Source of the DNA: SAR86 cluster bacterium
GTDB lineage: Bacteria; Pseudomonadota; Gammaproteobacteria; Magnimaribacterales; Magnimaribacteraceae
Assembly (NCBI GenBank): GCA_029268615.1
Contig: JAQWNM010000015.1
Span: forward strand, 23,596 to 87,595
Reading direction: 5' to 3'
DNA: 64,000 bases
The notes under the pieces are model-generated. The model saw only the letters and a program-made list of their open reading frames with translations, ran no database searches and had not been told where the DNA came from. This document shows positions 27,335 through 36,821 of the stretch, piece after piece (positions within the stretch are counted from its first letter, which is position 1; each line of letters opens with the position of its first letter). The position numbers and the translations under genes are program-made.

Positions 27335-28321
27335 ATGAAAATTAGTGCGGTTGATCAATCTCCTATTTTTTCTAATTCAAATGCGAACTCGGCTCTTCAA
27401 GAATCTGTGGAACTAGCTAAAGAATGTGATCTTATAGGGTTAACTAGATTTTGGGTTGCAGAGCATCATGGTTCAAACTCATTTGCAGGTTGTTCACCTG
27501 AAGTTTTAATTCCTAAAATTGCAGCAGAAACTGAATCTTTGCGCATAGGGTCTGGAGGAGTAATGTTAATGCATTATAGTCCCTATAAAGTAGCTGAGAA
27601 TTTTAGATTATTAGAATCATTATTTCCTGGGAGGATAGATTTAGGCTTAGGAAGGGCACCAGGTAGCGATCCTCATCAGGCAGGAGCTTTAGCATACGGA
27701 TCAAAGACGACTGGCCCAGAATTCTTTCCAACAAAAATGAAAGACCTCACATCTTTTTTGGTTGGAGATCAGCCAACTTCACTAGCTTTTGAGAATGTTA
27801 GCGTCACGCCAGGCCTTGGAAATATACCAGAAATATGGCTACTAGTTTCTTCTCAACAAGGAGCAGAATATGCGGCGCATTTTGGATTACCTATATCACT
27901 TGCATATTTTATTAATCAAGATTGTTTAGACTTAGCTGATTACTATCGACAGAATTTTAAACCTTCTGTCTTTAGTAAAGTGCCTATAGTCAGCTTAGGA
28001 ATATTTGCTATATGTGCTGAAAAAGATGATGAAGCAGAAAGGTTATCGGCTAGTGCTGCATTATGGAGAATGAATTTACAGAGAGGTCGTTTTGAACCTT
28101 TTAAAACTACTGAAGAGTCTCTAGCAATTATTGATCAAGATAAAATTGATATCTCAGATAGTAGAACTTTTATTGGATCTCCAGAAACAATCTATAAAAA
28201 GCTGATGCCTCTTTTAGAGATAACAAAACCAGACGAACTGAAAGTTGTAACAATTTGTGAGCCCTTATCAAAAAGGGCAAAGTCCTACAAATTACTAAAA
28301 GAATTTTTTGATTCTAAATAA
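27335..28321 (+). CDS. LLM class flavin-dependent oxidoreductase (MsnO8-like)
   Basis: Bacterial luciferase-like FMNH2/F420 TIM-barrel enzyme of 328 residues. Family features are RFWVAEHHGSNSFAGCSPE, LRIGSGGVMLMHYSPYKVAE and GRIDLGLGRAPGSDP, characteristic of the MsnO8 group of LLM oxidoreductases. The substrate cannot be told from sequence. It is the last gene of the queG run, 3 bp after the DUF7065-like gene. A different, unrelated MFS gene follows after 82 bp. Confidence 0.87.
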   Translation: MKISAVDQSPIFSNSNANSALQESVELAKECDLIGLTRFWVAEHHGSNSFAGCSPEVLIPKIAAETESLRIGSGGVMLMHYSPYKVAENFRLLESLFPGRIDLGLGRAPGSDPHQAGALAYGSKTTGPEFFPTKMKDLTSFLVGDQPTSLAFENVSVTPGLGNIPEIWLLVSSQQGAEYAAHFGLPISLAYFINQDCLDLADYYRQNFKPSVFSKVPIVSLGIFAICAEKDDEAERLSASAALWRMNLQRGRFEPFKTTEESLAIIDQDKIDISDSRTFIGSPETIYKKLMPLLEITKPDELKVVTICEPLSKRAKSYKLLKEFFDSK

Positions 28322-28403
28322 TCTTTCTTTGGATTGAGGAAATAAAATTCTTTTAATAAATTTATGAAATATAATTATGTTTAATCTATTTAAAAGGAAT
28401 TAG

Positions 28404-29675
28404 GTGTCTAGTTTAAATATACCAGCATATTCTCAAACAAGGGTTCTAAGCTCAGCTTCGCCATGGCATTTATTTTGCTTAAGTATGCTTTATCTAGCCC
28501 AAGGTTTACCTAATGGTTTTTTAGGCCTTGCTTTGCCTACCTATTTGGCAACTCAAGGAGCTTCAGTAGCAGATATTGGTCTTTTATTATCCATTACGAT
28601 GTTACCTTGGACAATAAAGTTTTTATATGGTCCTTTTGTAGATAGTTTCTCTTTGTTAAAATTTGGTAGAAGAAGATTTTGGATACTATTAAGTCAATCT
28701 TTGATGATTATTTCTCTTGTACCTTTAGTAGTTATTGGAGTTGATAATTTAAGTATAACTAACTTAGTAATCATCTTAGTTATTCATAATATTTTTATGG
28801 CTTTTCAGGATATTTCTACTGATGCATTGGCTGCAGATAGTTTGCCGGAGAAGGCATTGAGTAAAGGAAATGGCATAATGTGGGGAAGTAAAGTATTCGG
28901 TAAAGGCTTAGGAATGGCTATAGCTACCTCCATATATTTTACTTATGGAACAACTTTAGGTATCAGTGTCCTTATGATTCTAATAGCTCTAATCATGTTA
29001 GTTCCTATGTTTTCAAAAGAGCTTAATTATAAAGTTGGCCTAGAAAAAGAAGTCTATGAAGTTGCAAAAAAGTTAAATGTTAAAGAGTTATTAACTGGAA
29101 TTTTTAATGGGTTTAATTCCTCAAGAGTTTTTTTTGCCATTATTTTTATTTGTTTTGCAAATTTAAGTATGGGAGTTTATGAAGTTTTATATAATAAGTT
29201 TTATATAGATGAATTGAACTGGACAGGGCAAATGATTGGGGATGCAAGACCTTGGGGATTTTGGATTGGAGGTTTAGTAGGTCTTGGAGCGGGATTATTA
29301 GGCTCCTTCATAAGTCATACAATTTTATTGAGAATCTTTATTTTTTGTGAGCTTATATTGTTTTTTCTTTTGAGTACCTATTCAGCATTTTTTTCACAAA
29401 CATTAGGGTATATTATTCTTTTAGGCATAGAGGTTTTCGATGCAGGAATGACCGTACTTCTTTTTGCGATTTTAATGAGCCTATGTACAACCAAGACTAG
29501 TGCTACAAATTTTGGAATCTTCATGGCTATTTCAAATATGTCTTTATTTGCAGGTGACATTATTGCTGCCCCAATTTTGATCTTAGTAGATTATTCCGGA
29601 GCTTTTCTTTTCTGCGGTATTTCGTTGATACCCTGCTTCTATTTAGCTTCCAGATTAGAAATTAAGAGAGGATAA
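28404..29675 (+). CDS. AmpG-like MFS transporter
   Basis: Integral membrane carrier of 423 residues with about 12 hydrophobic segments. The N-terminal YLAQGLPNGFLGLALPTYL, KFLYGPFVDSF and the DISTDALAADSL segment resemble the AmpG/acetyl-CoA-transporter (PAT) branch of the MFS, which includes muropeptide permeases. Start is GTG at 28404, preceded by AAAGGAATTAG. A TATAAT-like box is at 28370-28375, but no -35 is clear. Substrate uncertain: muropeptides or an acyl-linked compound. Confidence 0.78.
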   Translation: MSSLNIPAYSQTRVLSSASPWHLFCLSMLYLAQGLPNGFLGLALPTYLATQGASVADIGLLLSITMLPWTIKFLYGPFVDSFSLLKFGRRRFWILLSQSLMIISLVPLVVIGVDNLSITNLVIILVIHNIFMAFQDISTDALAADSLPEKALSKGNGIMWGSKVFGKGLGMAIATSIYFTYGTTLGISVLMILIALIMLVPMFSKELNYKVGLEKEVYEVAKKLNVKELLTGIFNGFNSSRVFFAIIFICFANLSMGVYEVLYNKFYIDELNWTGQMIGDARPWGFWIGGLVGLGAGLLGSFISHTILLRIFIFCELILFFLLSTYSAFFSQTLGYIILLGIEVFDAGMTVLLFAILMSLCTTKTSATNFGIFMAISNMSLFAGDIIAAPILILVDYSGAFLFCGISLIPCFYLASRLEIKRG

Positions 29676-29685
29676 TCTTTTAAGG

Positions 29686-30576
29686 TTAATCTAAATTTTC
29701 TAAGAAATTACTCAAAGCTTCCCCTATCTGATGAGGAGAAATCTCTTGAATAAAATGACCACCTTCTACTGTCACTTCTTTTTGATTAGGCCATTTTCTG
29801 GCAATTTCTCTTTGATTGCCCACCAATATAGATCCAGGTTCTGCATTTATAAATAACTTAGGAATTTTAGTTTCACTCATAAACTTTGCATAATCTTGGC
29901 AAATCTTTACAACATTTTCAGGCTCTCCATCAATAGGAATCTGCCGAGGCCAAGTGAGAGTGGGTCTTCTTGATTCACCAGATTCTTTAAAAGGTTTTCT
30001 ATAATTATTCATTTCTTCTTCAGAAAGTCCTCGATAAACATCACCCGCTAGAACCCTTTCTACAAAAAAGTTTTTTTCTAAAATTAATTCTTCTCCAGCA
30101 TCACTTCTAAAAGCCTGAAATATATTTCTAGCTGCTTCTGGCCAATCTTCCCAACTGTCAATAGGGCTTGTTATGGCTTCCATATAAATAATGGCTTTAA
30201 CCTTTTCAGGATTTAAGTTAGCCCAATGAAAACCTAATGCAGAACCCCAGTCATGAATAACAAAAGTAATATTATCTAAGTTTAACTCTTCAAAGAGTTT
30301 ATAGAGATATTTAGAATGATCTTCAAAGGAGTAACTATTAGGACCTGAATTATCTAATTTATCTGAATCTCCCATACCAATTAGATCTGGTGCTATGATG
30401 CGCCCATGCTTCTCTGCATAAGGCATTATATTTCTCCATAAATAGGACGAAGTTGGATTACCATGTTGAAAAATAATAGGGTCACCTTTACCTTTATCTA
30501 CATAGGCTATCTTTTTCTCATATACTTCTGTAAAAGACTTTTGGTAAGGAAATTCACTTGAAATTTTTTTGGTCAT
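29686..30576 (-). CDS. Haloalkane dehalogenase (HLD-II, LinB/DhaA-like)
   Basis: Alpha/beta hydrolase that cuts carbon-halogen bonds, giving alcohol, halide and proton. The catalytic pentad fits LinB numbering closely: N40 (HGNPTSSYLWRN), D109 and W110 (HDWGSALGFHW), E133 (MEAI) and H274 (GGHFIQE). Length 296, no signal peptide, so cytoplasmic. It begins 5 bp after the RND transporter stop, so it is probably in the same transcript, an unusual context. The exact substrate cannot be predicted. Confidence 0.93.
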   Translation of the reverse strand: MTKKISSEFPYQKSFTEVYEKKIAYVDKGKGDPIIFQHGNPTSSYLWRNIMPYAEKHGRIIAPDLIGMGDSDKLDNSGPNSYSFEDHSKYLYKLFEELNLDNITFVIHDWGSALGFHWANLNPEKVKAIIYMEAITSPIDSWEDWPEAARNIFQAFRSDAGEELILEKNFFVERVLAGDVYRGLSEEEMNNYRKPFKESGESRRPTLTWPRQIPIDGEPENVVKICQDYAKFMSETKIPKLFINAEPGSILVGNQREIARKWPNQKEVTVEGGHFIQEISPHQIGEALSNFLENLD

Positions 30577-30581
30577 CTTAA

Positions 30582-32864
30582 TTAATTTTTATCAAATTTT
30601 AATAGTAAAGCAGGGAAATAAAATAGGTCTAATATTAGAGCTACAAAAAAGGCAAGGGAGGAAAAGAGAGCGAATCCATGCATTGGAACGAAATATGCCC
30701 AGAGAAGAACCATGAAGCCACAGATTAATATGAATGTCATAATAATTAGTGGAAATCCTACGGTTTCAAAGCCATAAATAATTGCTTCTTCTTTACTAAA
30801 ACCTAATGTATTTTTAGCATGTAGATACTTACTTAATAGATGAACTGTAAAGTCTACAACAATTCCAAGGGTTGTTCCCATGCCAAGAGCAGTTAGGAAA
30901 CTTACTTCTGAAACTAATAAACCCCATATACCAAAGGCAACTCCAATCGGCAAAATATTAGGAATAGTAGTCAGAATGCCAAGTTTAAATGATTTAAAAA
31001 ATAATATGATTGTTAGTGTAATCATTACCAGGCCTACTGATAAAGCATAAGAGAGGTTTTCTAAAATTACTTGACCCATATACACAAAGATTGCTCTTTG
31101 GCCTGTACCTTCTGAGACCATATTTTCTGGCATATTATTGGCCACATATTTATCTACTCTATCAGCAAAACCTTTGTATTCTAAAGAACCCAATTCACTT
31201 AATGACGCAGTTATTTTCGTAGAAAGCCTATCTTGACTAATAGAATTATTTAAATCTAGACCAAAAGGTAGTGACATTTCATAGAAGAATAAATACTGAG
31301 AGCTTAGGTCTTGATCCTTTGGAATAACGTTCCATTTTTGATCACCTCCATGCAAGGTACTATTTAGTTTCTTCATTGTGGTAGAAAGCGAACTTACATG
31401 CAGAACTTCAGGTTGAAGTTCTAGCCATTTTTTAAATTTTTCTACTTCAGCAAGAAAAGTTGGATTAGAGATTGAATCTGTATCAGTAGAAAGTTGGTAA
31501 TTTACTGGAAACGTTCCACCCAGCCTTTCATTTAGCCACATGGTGTCAGAAGTTAAAGGACTAAATCTTTCTGAATAAAATTCCATCGGACTGTCATTTG
31601 TATGATTTAAAGGGATAAAAGAGATTAGGAGAACAGATACAAGAGGTACAACCCAAAATAATCGTTTGGCATGAAGGATGCTAAACTTTCCTATTCTTTT
31701 TGCAAAATTTGTATGTTGCTCAGTTCTCTTAGGAGCGCTTACTGCAAAAAAAGAACAGAGAGGAGCAAGTAAGAATATAGTAAAGAAGAAGGCTAATAAT
31801 ACTCCAAAGAAGACACTATTGCCCAACGTTCTTAGGGGTTCAATTGGTGTCAAATTCAAGGAAAGAAAACCTATCGCAGTCGTTATAGATGTTAAGAATA
31901 ATGGTTGAAGATTCAATTTAAGGCTTTCAAGCATTGATTCTTTAGAGTCCATATCTTTTAATCTGTATTGGAAATAGATACTAAAGAGATGAACACAATC
32001 CGCTACTGCTAAAGTTGAAATTAGTATAGGCACCATCATAAAAGGTTGAGTAACTAGTCCGCCATACCATCCTGTTAAACCCATGGCGCTTCCTACACTT
32101 GAGACTATTATTATTAAAGATCCTGTTACGGCTGTAATACTTCTCAAGAGGAAATATAATGATACTAAAATTACTATAAAGAGCAGAGGAATTAGAATTG
32201 GAAATTGAGCTTTAATAATTCTTGGACTTAAGTATTCTACATAAACCATTCCAGATATCTTAATTTCCAATTCTGGATATTCAACGCGAGTCGTTTCTAA
32301 GAGATTTAAAACAGGAGTTACCGTTTCTCCATATTCTTTCTCTACATCTAACCTTGGAGGATCAACGGTAATATTAATAAGAGTTGTTTTTTTATCTTTA
32401 GATATAATTGAGCCATAAGCTAAGGGCTCATTTTCAATAAGCGTTTCTTTTTTTGAGATTTCTCCTTTACTCATGGAAAGGGTATCCTCTATAAAAGGTT
32501 CTACATATAGATCATCTCCAACTGCTGAAACGTAAGAGTAATTACTTAAAGAATCAACTCTAACTGAGTGAGGAATAGTCCAGGCTTGTTCGGTTAATTT
32601 TTCTATGAGATCCAGAGTCCTAGGTTGAAAGATGGTGCCTTCTTTAGATCCTATAGCGATTACCAAGTTGTCTGTGGTTGTAAAAGTATCTTCTACCTCT
32701 TTGTGCGCAAGAACAGTACTATGATTTTCAGGGAAAAAGTTATCAATATCTGGTGAAAATTCAATAAATCTAATCCCAGATAGACAAATGCATAGAGTTA
32801 ATATAGATAAAATTATTAAAATAATTCTAAACTCCATTATTTTGTTTGCTACCCAATTTATCAT
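30582..32864 (-). CDS. MMPL/RND family transporter
   Basis: 760-residue inner-membrane protein with two RND halves, each with a first membrane helix, a large periplasmic loop (about 35-200 and 420-600) and a cluster of five helices. The second-half AFGIWGLLVSEVSFLTALGMGTTLGIVVDFTVHLLS motif is like bacterial HpnN/MMPL-type exporters. Start ATG follows AGGAG. It is third in a four-gene operon with a LolA-like periplasmic protein and a putative porin-like barrel, and precedes the dehalogenase; transport of a hydrophobic compound is inferred. Confidence 0.88.
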   Translation of the reverse strand: MINWVANKIMEFRIILIILSILTLCICLSGIRFIEFSPDIDNFFPENHSTVLAHKEVEDTFTTTDNLVIAIGSKEGTIFQPRTLDLIEKLTEQAWTIPHSVRVDSLSNYSYVSAVGDDLYVEPFIEDTLSMSKGEISKKETLIENEPLAYGSIISKDKKTTLINITVDPPRLDVEKEYGETVTPVLNLLETTRVEYPELEIKISGMVYVEYLSPRIIKAQFPILIPLLFIVILVSLYFLLRSITAVTGSLIIIVSSVGSAMGLTGWYGGLVTQPFMMVPILISTLAVADCVHLFSIYFQYRLKDMDSKESMLESLKLNLQPLFLTSITTAIGFLSLNLTPIEPLRTLGNSVFFGVLLAFFFTIFLLAPLCSFFAVSAPKRTEQHTNFAKRIGKFSILHAKRLFWVVPLVSVLLISFIPLNHTNDSPMEFYSERFSPLTSDTMWLNERLGGTFPVNYQLSTDTDSISNPTFLAEVEKFKKWLELQPEVLHVSSLSTTMKKLNSTLHGGDQKWNVIPKDQDLSSQYLFFYEMSLPFGLDLNNSISQDRLSTKITASLSELGSLEYKGFADRVDKYVANNMPENMVSEGTGQRAIFVYMGQVILENLSYALSVGLVMITLTIILFFKSFKLGILTTIPNILPIGVAFGIWGLLVSEVSFLTALGMGTTLGIVVDFTVHLLSKYLHAKNTLGFSKEEAIIYGFETVGFPLIIMTFILICGFMVLLWAYFVPMHGFALFSSLAFFVALILDLFYFPALLLKFDKN

Positions 32865-32885
32865 CCTTGTCTCCTGAGATTAATT

Positions 32886-34100
32886 TTATAAATAGTATAT
32901 AAATTCCAATTTGAGGAAATCTTCATCTTGAAAATAATCAAATAAGCCTTGCGGTTCTCTATAAGGGTTAAATGTATTTAATTTCTTTCCTTTAGTAAAG
33001 ATAACTCCTTCAATAGAAATTTTACAGCAGCTTTTGAGTCTACTAGAGGCTTCAATGAATATATTTTTCTCATTTGTATCTTGATTCCATAAAAGTCCGC
33101 TTAGGATTTGAGTATCAGCTATATCATTAAATGTAAGACGAGTTCCAACTGATATAGGGGAATTTTCAATTCTATCATCATGATTAAACTCAGCTATCCA
33201 TCCTAAATCAATCCTACTTTCAAAGATCCCTATTTGGGTATATTCAACACCAGCAGTGGCAGCAGAGAAACGATCTTCTTGTCCTGATCTTGAAAAACCT
33301 TCTAATTTGAATGCCATATTGCCTAGAATATACAAGATCTCAATTCCAGTTTGATCAATCACATTGTATAAAGGTCGAAGCAGAGGTACTTGCTTTGATA
33401 AATCTATTTCAAAAAGCGGTTCTCTACTGGTACCCGAGAAATGAGACACAGCATATTCAAAAGCGCTAAAATATTGATTCCAGCGAAAAGCAAAATCGAT
33501 TCTTTTTTCCTCTGAGTTAGATTCATACAAAGGATTTTCAGTATTTACCAAGATGGGAGCTCTAAGTCTTGCATTTTGTCCGCCAAAGGTTCGTTCTCTA
33601 AAGCCTAATAGAGCATAGGCATCAAAAGTTCCATGTAATCCTTCAAAAGAAATATTTATCATGGGTTGCCCAAGTTTATCTTCTCCATCTATATTTTCAA
33701 CTAAGTCTGTTTGGTTAATTATGTCTACTCGATGTACCGTTTCTGTAACGCCCCAAAAGTCTTTTCTAATTCCAATTTTAGTTTCAAAAATATTTCCCAC
33801 TATTGTCCAATTTAATTCTTGTATATCAATTATGTCTCTCTCAGAATCTTCCGAATCTTTTCTAAATTTTGACTTAAAAGTAAAACTTTTTTTTGAATCT
33901 TCAGACTCAATATATATCTCTGGTGAAAATGATATTGATGAATGAAATTTATCTTGGTCAAAGAATCCTTCTTTGGAGAAATACCTTCCTTCAAAAGAAA
34001 CTTCTCCCAAGAATTCTCTACCCGAAAAACTATTTTGGCTGAAACTAAGAACTAGGAATGAGAAAACTAGCCTATTTAAAATATTAAATAGGCATTTCAT
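32886..34100 (-). CDS. Putative outer membrane beta-barrel protein
   Basis: 404-residue protein with a signal peptide (about 1-27, ending SQNSFSG). The rest is alternating aromatic and polar residues with no long helices, and it ends FLKLEFIYYL, suggestive of a barrel terminal strand, although the last residue is Leu rather than Phe. Resembles hypothetical or DUF1302-like proteins. The open frame extends to 34154 but overlaps the LolA-like gene; the ATG at 34100 is one base after that gene's stop and starts a normal signal peptide. Confidence 0.7.
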   Translation of the reverse strand: MKCLFNILNRLVFSFLVLSFSQNSFSGREFLGEVSFEGRYFSKEGFFDQDKFHSSISFSPEIYIESEDSKKSFTFKSKFRKDSEDSERDIIDIQELNWTIVGNIFETKIGIRKDFWGVTETVHRVDIINQTDLVENIDGEDKLGQPMINISFEGLHGTFDAYALLGFRERTFGGQNARLRAPILVNTENPLYESNSEEKRIDFAFRWNQYFSAFEYAVSHFSGTSREPLFEIDLSKQVPLLRPLYNVIDQTGIEILYILGNMAFKLEGFSRSGQEDRFSAATAGVEYTQIGIFESRIDLGWIAEFNHDDRIENSPISVGTRLTFNDIADTQILSGLLWNQDTNEKNIFIEASSRLKSCCKISIEGVIFTKGKKLNTFNPYREPQGLFDYFQDEDFLKLEFIYYL

Positions 34101-34101
34101 A

Positions 34102-34884
34102 TCATTTCGATCTTTTGAGACTATTCTGTGAGAAGTCTCTTTCAGTAAATCCATTTTGAAAAACCATATCTTCCATCAAAAGAGTCGTACTTTTTTTTGT
34201 TTGGTGATTTATCATTTCTATTTCCGAAGGTCTCCAAAATTTGTTGAGGTACTTATTAAAATCTCTAAAGTATTGAGTTTTTAAATGTGAGAATTTTCTA
34301 TCGAAATGTTCAATTTTTAAAATGAGGTAATTTTCTTTCTCTACCCAAACTCTTTGTTTAGTGTAACCGGAATACGGATCTAATGGAGTTCTTTCTATCA
34401 AGTAACAGTCCTTTTCATTTAGCTGTTCTTCTCCTTTATAGCTATATGAGAATTTTTCTATTTCCTGGAATGAAAGGTCCTCTAAAGAAAATTCACTTCC
34501 TAAAAAAGGGCCCGATCTATTCTTTGATACGATGCGTTTAACTCGCTTTAGAGCAGGCATATATAGCCATTGGTCATCAGTTTTCATTTTATGTGCATAG
34601 CCTAGGACTGCTATCCCTCTGACGTCTCTTGGAGTTTTAAAAACTATTAAGGATTTATCGCCATCACCTTCAACTTCCATAATTTTTGATTGCATAGATC
34701 TTTCTGTAATTTGACCTTTCTTATTTTTTAAGAGCATTCTCATGTTGGATCGACTGTCTATGAAACCCGAGGTATTTGCGTCGGCCATAAGCGCTATTTC
34801 TAGCCCTCTATTTTCTTCAACAAAGACCTTGAAAGAAGACAATGAGATAATCAGAAAGAGGGTAATATTCTTTTTTAAAGACAT
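34102..34884 (-). CDS. LolA/LppX-like outer membrane lipoprotein-sorting family protein
   Basis: 260-residue exported protein of the COG2834 type (LolA/LolB/LppX fold). It has an N-terminal signal peptide (NITLFLIISLSSFKVFV), then an antiparallel-sheet region with MQSKIMEVEGDGDKSLIVFKTP, WLYMPALKRVKRI and FLGSEFSLEDL, the signature set of this family. A LolA role is excluded by gene context (no LolCDE nearby); the family is frequently encoded with MMPL/RND exporters. It is the first gene of the operon. Confidence 0.82.
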   Translation of the reverse strand: MSLKKNITLFLIISLSSFKVFVEENRGLEIALMADANTSGFIDSRSNMRMLLKNKKGQITERSMQSKIMEVEGDGDKSLIVFKTPRDVRGIAVLGYAHKMKTDDQWLYMPALKRVKRIVSKNRSGPFLGSEFSLEDLSFQEIEKFSYSYKGEEQLNEKDCYLIERTPLDPYSGYTKQRVWVEKENYLILKIEHFDRKFSHLKTQYFRDFNKYLNKFWRPSEIEMINHQTKKSTTLLMEDMVFQNGFTERDFSQNSLKRSK

Positions 34885-34961
34885 TTTTATTTGATTTTTT
34901 TTTACAACTGATTTTATGCGTTATAGTTTAACAAATTCTTATTATTTTTTTTATAAAAAAC

Positions 34962-35927
34962 ATGGAAGCTATACATCAAGTAGACTCAAAATTAATTTGG
35001 CAAAAGGATAAAGACCCTAAAATCAAAGAAGATGAGGTTTTGATTCAAGTTAAAGCTACGGCTGTAAACAGGGCAGATTTAATCCAACGATCAGGCAATT
35101 ATCCTCCTCCAGAAGGGGCAAGCCCTATTCTAGGATTAGAATGCGCGGGAGTCATTAAAGAAGTTGGAAAAAATACTAAATCTTTTAAAGAAGGTGATGA
35201 AGTTTGTGCATTACTAAGCGGAGGTGGCTATGCTGAGATAGTTGCCGTTCCTGAAGGACAAGTTTTAAATATACCAAAGGGTCTGACTTTTAAGGAAGCC
35301 GCAGCAATTCCTGAGGTATTTGCAACAGCTTATTCAAATTTGTATATGGAAGGAAGATTATCGGATAACGAAACAGCATTGATCCATGCTGGAGCTAGTG
35401 GCGTGGGAACAGCAGCTATTCAAATTTGTAAAGCATTTAAGAATCCATGTTTTGTAACCGCAGGAAATGAAGAGAAGATAGCAAAATGTATCGATCTAGG
35501 AGCTTCTGGCGGCCTAGTAAGGTCTTCAGAAGGTTTCGCTGATGATGTTCTTGAATGGACAAATCACACAGGAGTTAATGTTATATTAGATCCAGTTGGA
35601 GCAAGCTACATAGAAGATAATTTAAATTGTTTATCCATGGAAGGTAGACTTATCATCATTGGTCTGATGGGGGGAGCGCAAAGTAATTTAAATCTAGGTC
35701 AACTATTAATGAAGAGAGCTAGAATATTAGGATCGACATTGCGAGCTCAATCTATTGAATCAAAAGCTAGGATTATGATGCAACTTAAAAAAAATCTTTG
35801 GGACTTCATAGAAGATAAAAAAATAAATCCAATTATCGATACTGTTTTTCCTATTGAGAAAGCAGAAAAGGCTCACGAGCTTATTGCAGGAAATCAAACC
35901 TTTGGGAAGGTAATTTTAGAGTTATAA
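34962..35927 (+). CDS. NAD(P)H quinone oxidoreductase, zinc-less alcohol dehydrogenase type
   Basis: 321-residue MDR-family reductase of the PIG3/QOR type. The N-terminal GroES-like domain has QRSGNYPPPEGASPILGLECAG and the Rossmann fold has HAGASGVGTAAIQ, with no zinc-binding Cys/His set. It reduces quinones or unsaturated ketones with NADPH. Divergent from the LolA-like gene and convergent with the valine cluster; the 3' ends overlap by 6 bp. Role here unclear. Confidence 0.87.
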   Translation: MEAIHQVDSKLIWQKDKDPKIKEDEVLIQVKATAVNRADLIQRSGNYPPPEGASPILGLECAGVIKEVGKNTKSFKEGDEVCALLSGGGYAEIVAVPEGQVLNIPKGLTFKEAAAIPEVFATAYSNLYMEGRLSDNETALIHAGASGVGTAAIQICKAFKNPCFVTAGNEEKIAKCIDLGASGGLVRSSEGFADDVLEWTNHTGVNVILDPVGASYIEDNLNCLSMEGRLIIIGLMGGAQSNLNLGQLLMKRARILGSTLRAQSIESKARIMMQLKKNLWDFIEDKKINPIIDTVFPIEKAEKAHELIAGNQTFGKVILEL

Positions 35928-36809
35928 ATCTAAGTATTTTTTCTGAATGCTAGAGAAATCAAGGTCTTCTAACCCTTGTTCCATAAGTTCTTGATAAAGC
36001 TCCCTAGCAAGATCTCCCATAGGAGTTTGTGAGTTAGAGCTTTCAGAAGCTTCTTTGGCGAGACCTAAATCTTTAGACATAAGTTTATTTAGAAAGCCGC
36101 CTTCATAGTTTCTGCTTGCTGGAACTCCGTCCATTACTCCTGGAAATGGATTATATACTTCTAATGACCAGTTCCCGCCTGAACTTTTACGCATGATTTC
36201 AGAGAGAACACTGGGATCGAGATCGTTTTTAACGCCTAAAGCTATGGCTTCGGCAGTGCCGCACATGTGAATTGCTAAAAGCATATTATTGCAAACCTTA
36301 GCAACTTGGCCTGCTCCATTATTGCCTGCATGAAATATATTTTTACCCATCCTTTCTAGAATTGGTTTAGCTTTAGTAACATTGTCTGAGTGGCCACCAA
36401 CAATGAAAGTAAGACTTGCATTTTGAGCTCCTCCGACACCTCCTGAAACTGGTGCATCGATCATTCTAAGATTTCTTTCCTTAGCTTTATATGCAACTTT
36501 CCTTGCAGAATCTGGAGCTATTGTAGAGCAATCAATTATCAAGGTTTCTTTGTCTAGAATTTCTAAGAGACCTTTTTTACCTAGATATAGTGATTCTACA
36601 TGTTGGCTTGCCGGAAGCATTGTGATGAGAATATCTGCATTTACAGTAGTTGAAGGAGCATCTTTTGCTATTTTTATCCCATTACTTTTTGCAATTTTTA
36701 TTGCCTCATCCATTAAATCAAATCCGGTGACTTCCATTCCTGATTTTACTAAGTTAGACGCCATTGGACCACCCATATTTCCTAACCCTATAAAACCTAT
36801 TTTTGTCAT
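35922..36809 (-). CDS. mmsB: 3-hydroxyisobutyrate dehydrogenase
   Basis: Oxidises 3-hydroxyisobutyrate to methylmalonate semialdehyde with NAD. The start has the Rossmann motif GFIGLGNMGGPMASNL, then DAPVSGGVGGA and the catalytic Lys region NGAGQVAKVCNNMLLAI, and KDLGLA near the end. Length is 295. It is the last gene of the valine degradation operon, 12 bp after the HIBCH-like gene. Confidence 0.93.
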   Translation of the reverse strand: MTKIGFIGLGNMGGPMASNLVKSGMEVTGFDLMDEAIKIAKSNGIKIAKDAPSTTVNADILITMLPASQHVESLYLGKKGLLEILDKETLIIDCSTIAPDSARKVAYKAKERNLRMIDAPVSGGVGGAQNASLTFIVGGHSDNVTKAKPILERMGKNIFHAGNNGAGQVAKVCNNMLLAIHMCGTAEAIALGVKNDLDPSVLSEIMRKSSGGNWSLEVYNPFPGVMDGVPASRNYEGGFLNKLMSKDLGLAKEASESSNSQTPMGDLARELYQELMEQGLEDLDFSSIQKKYLDL

Positions 36810-36821
36810 ATCAATTCCTAT

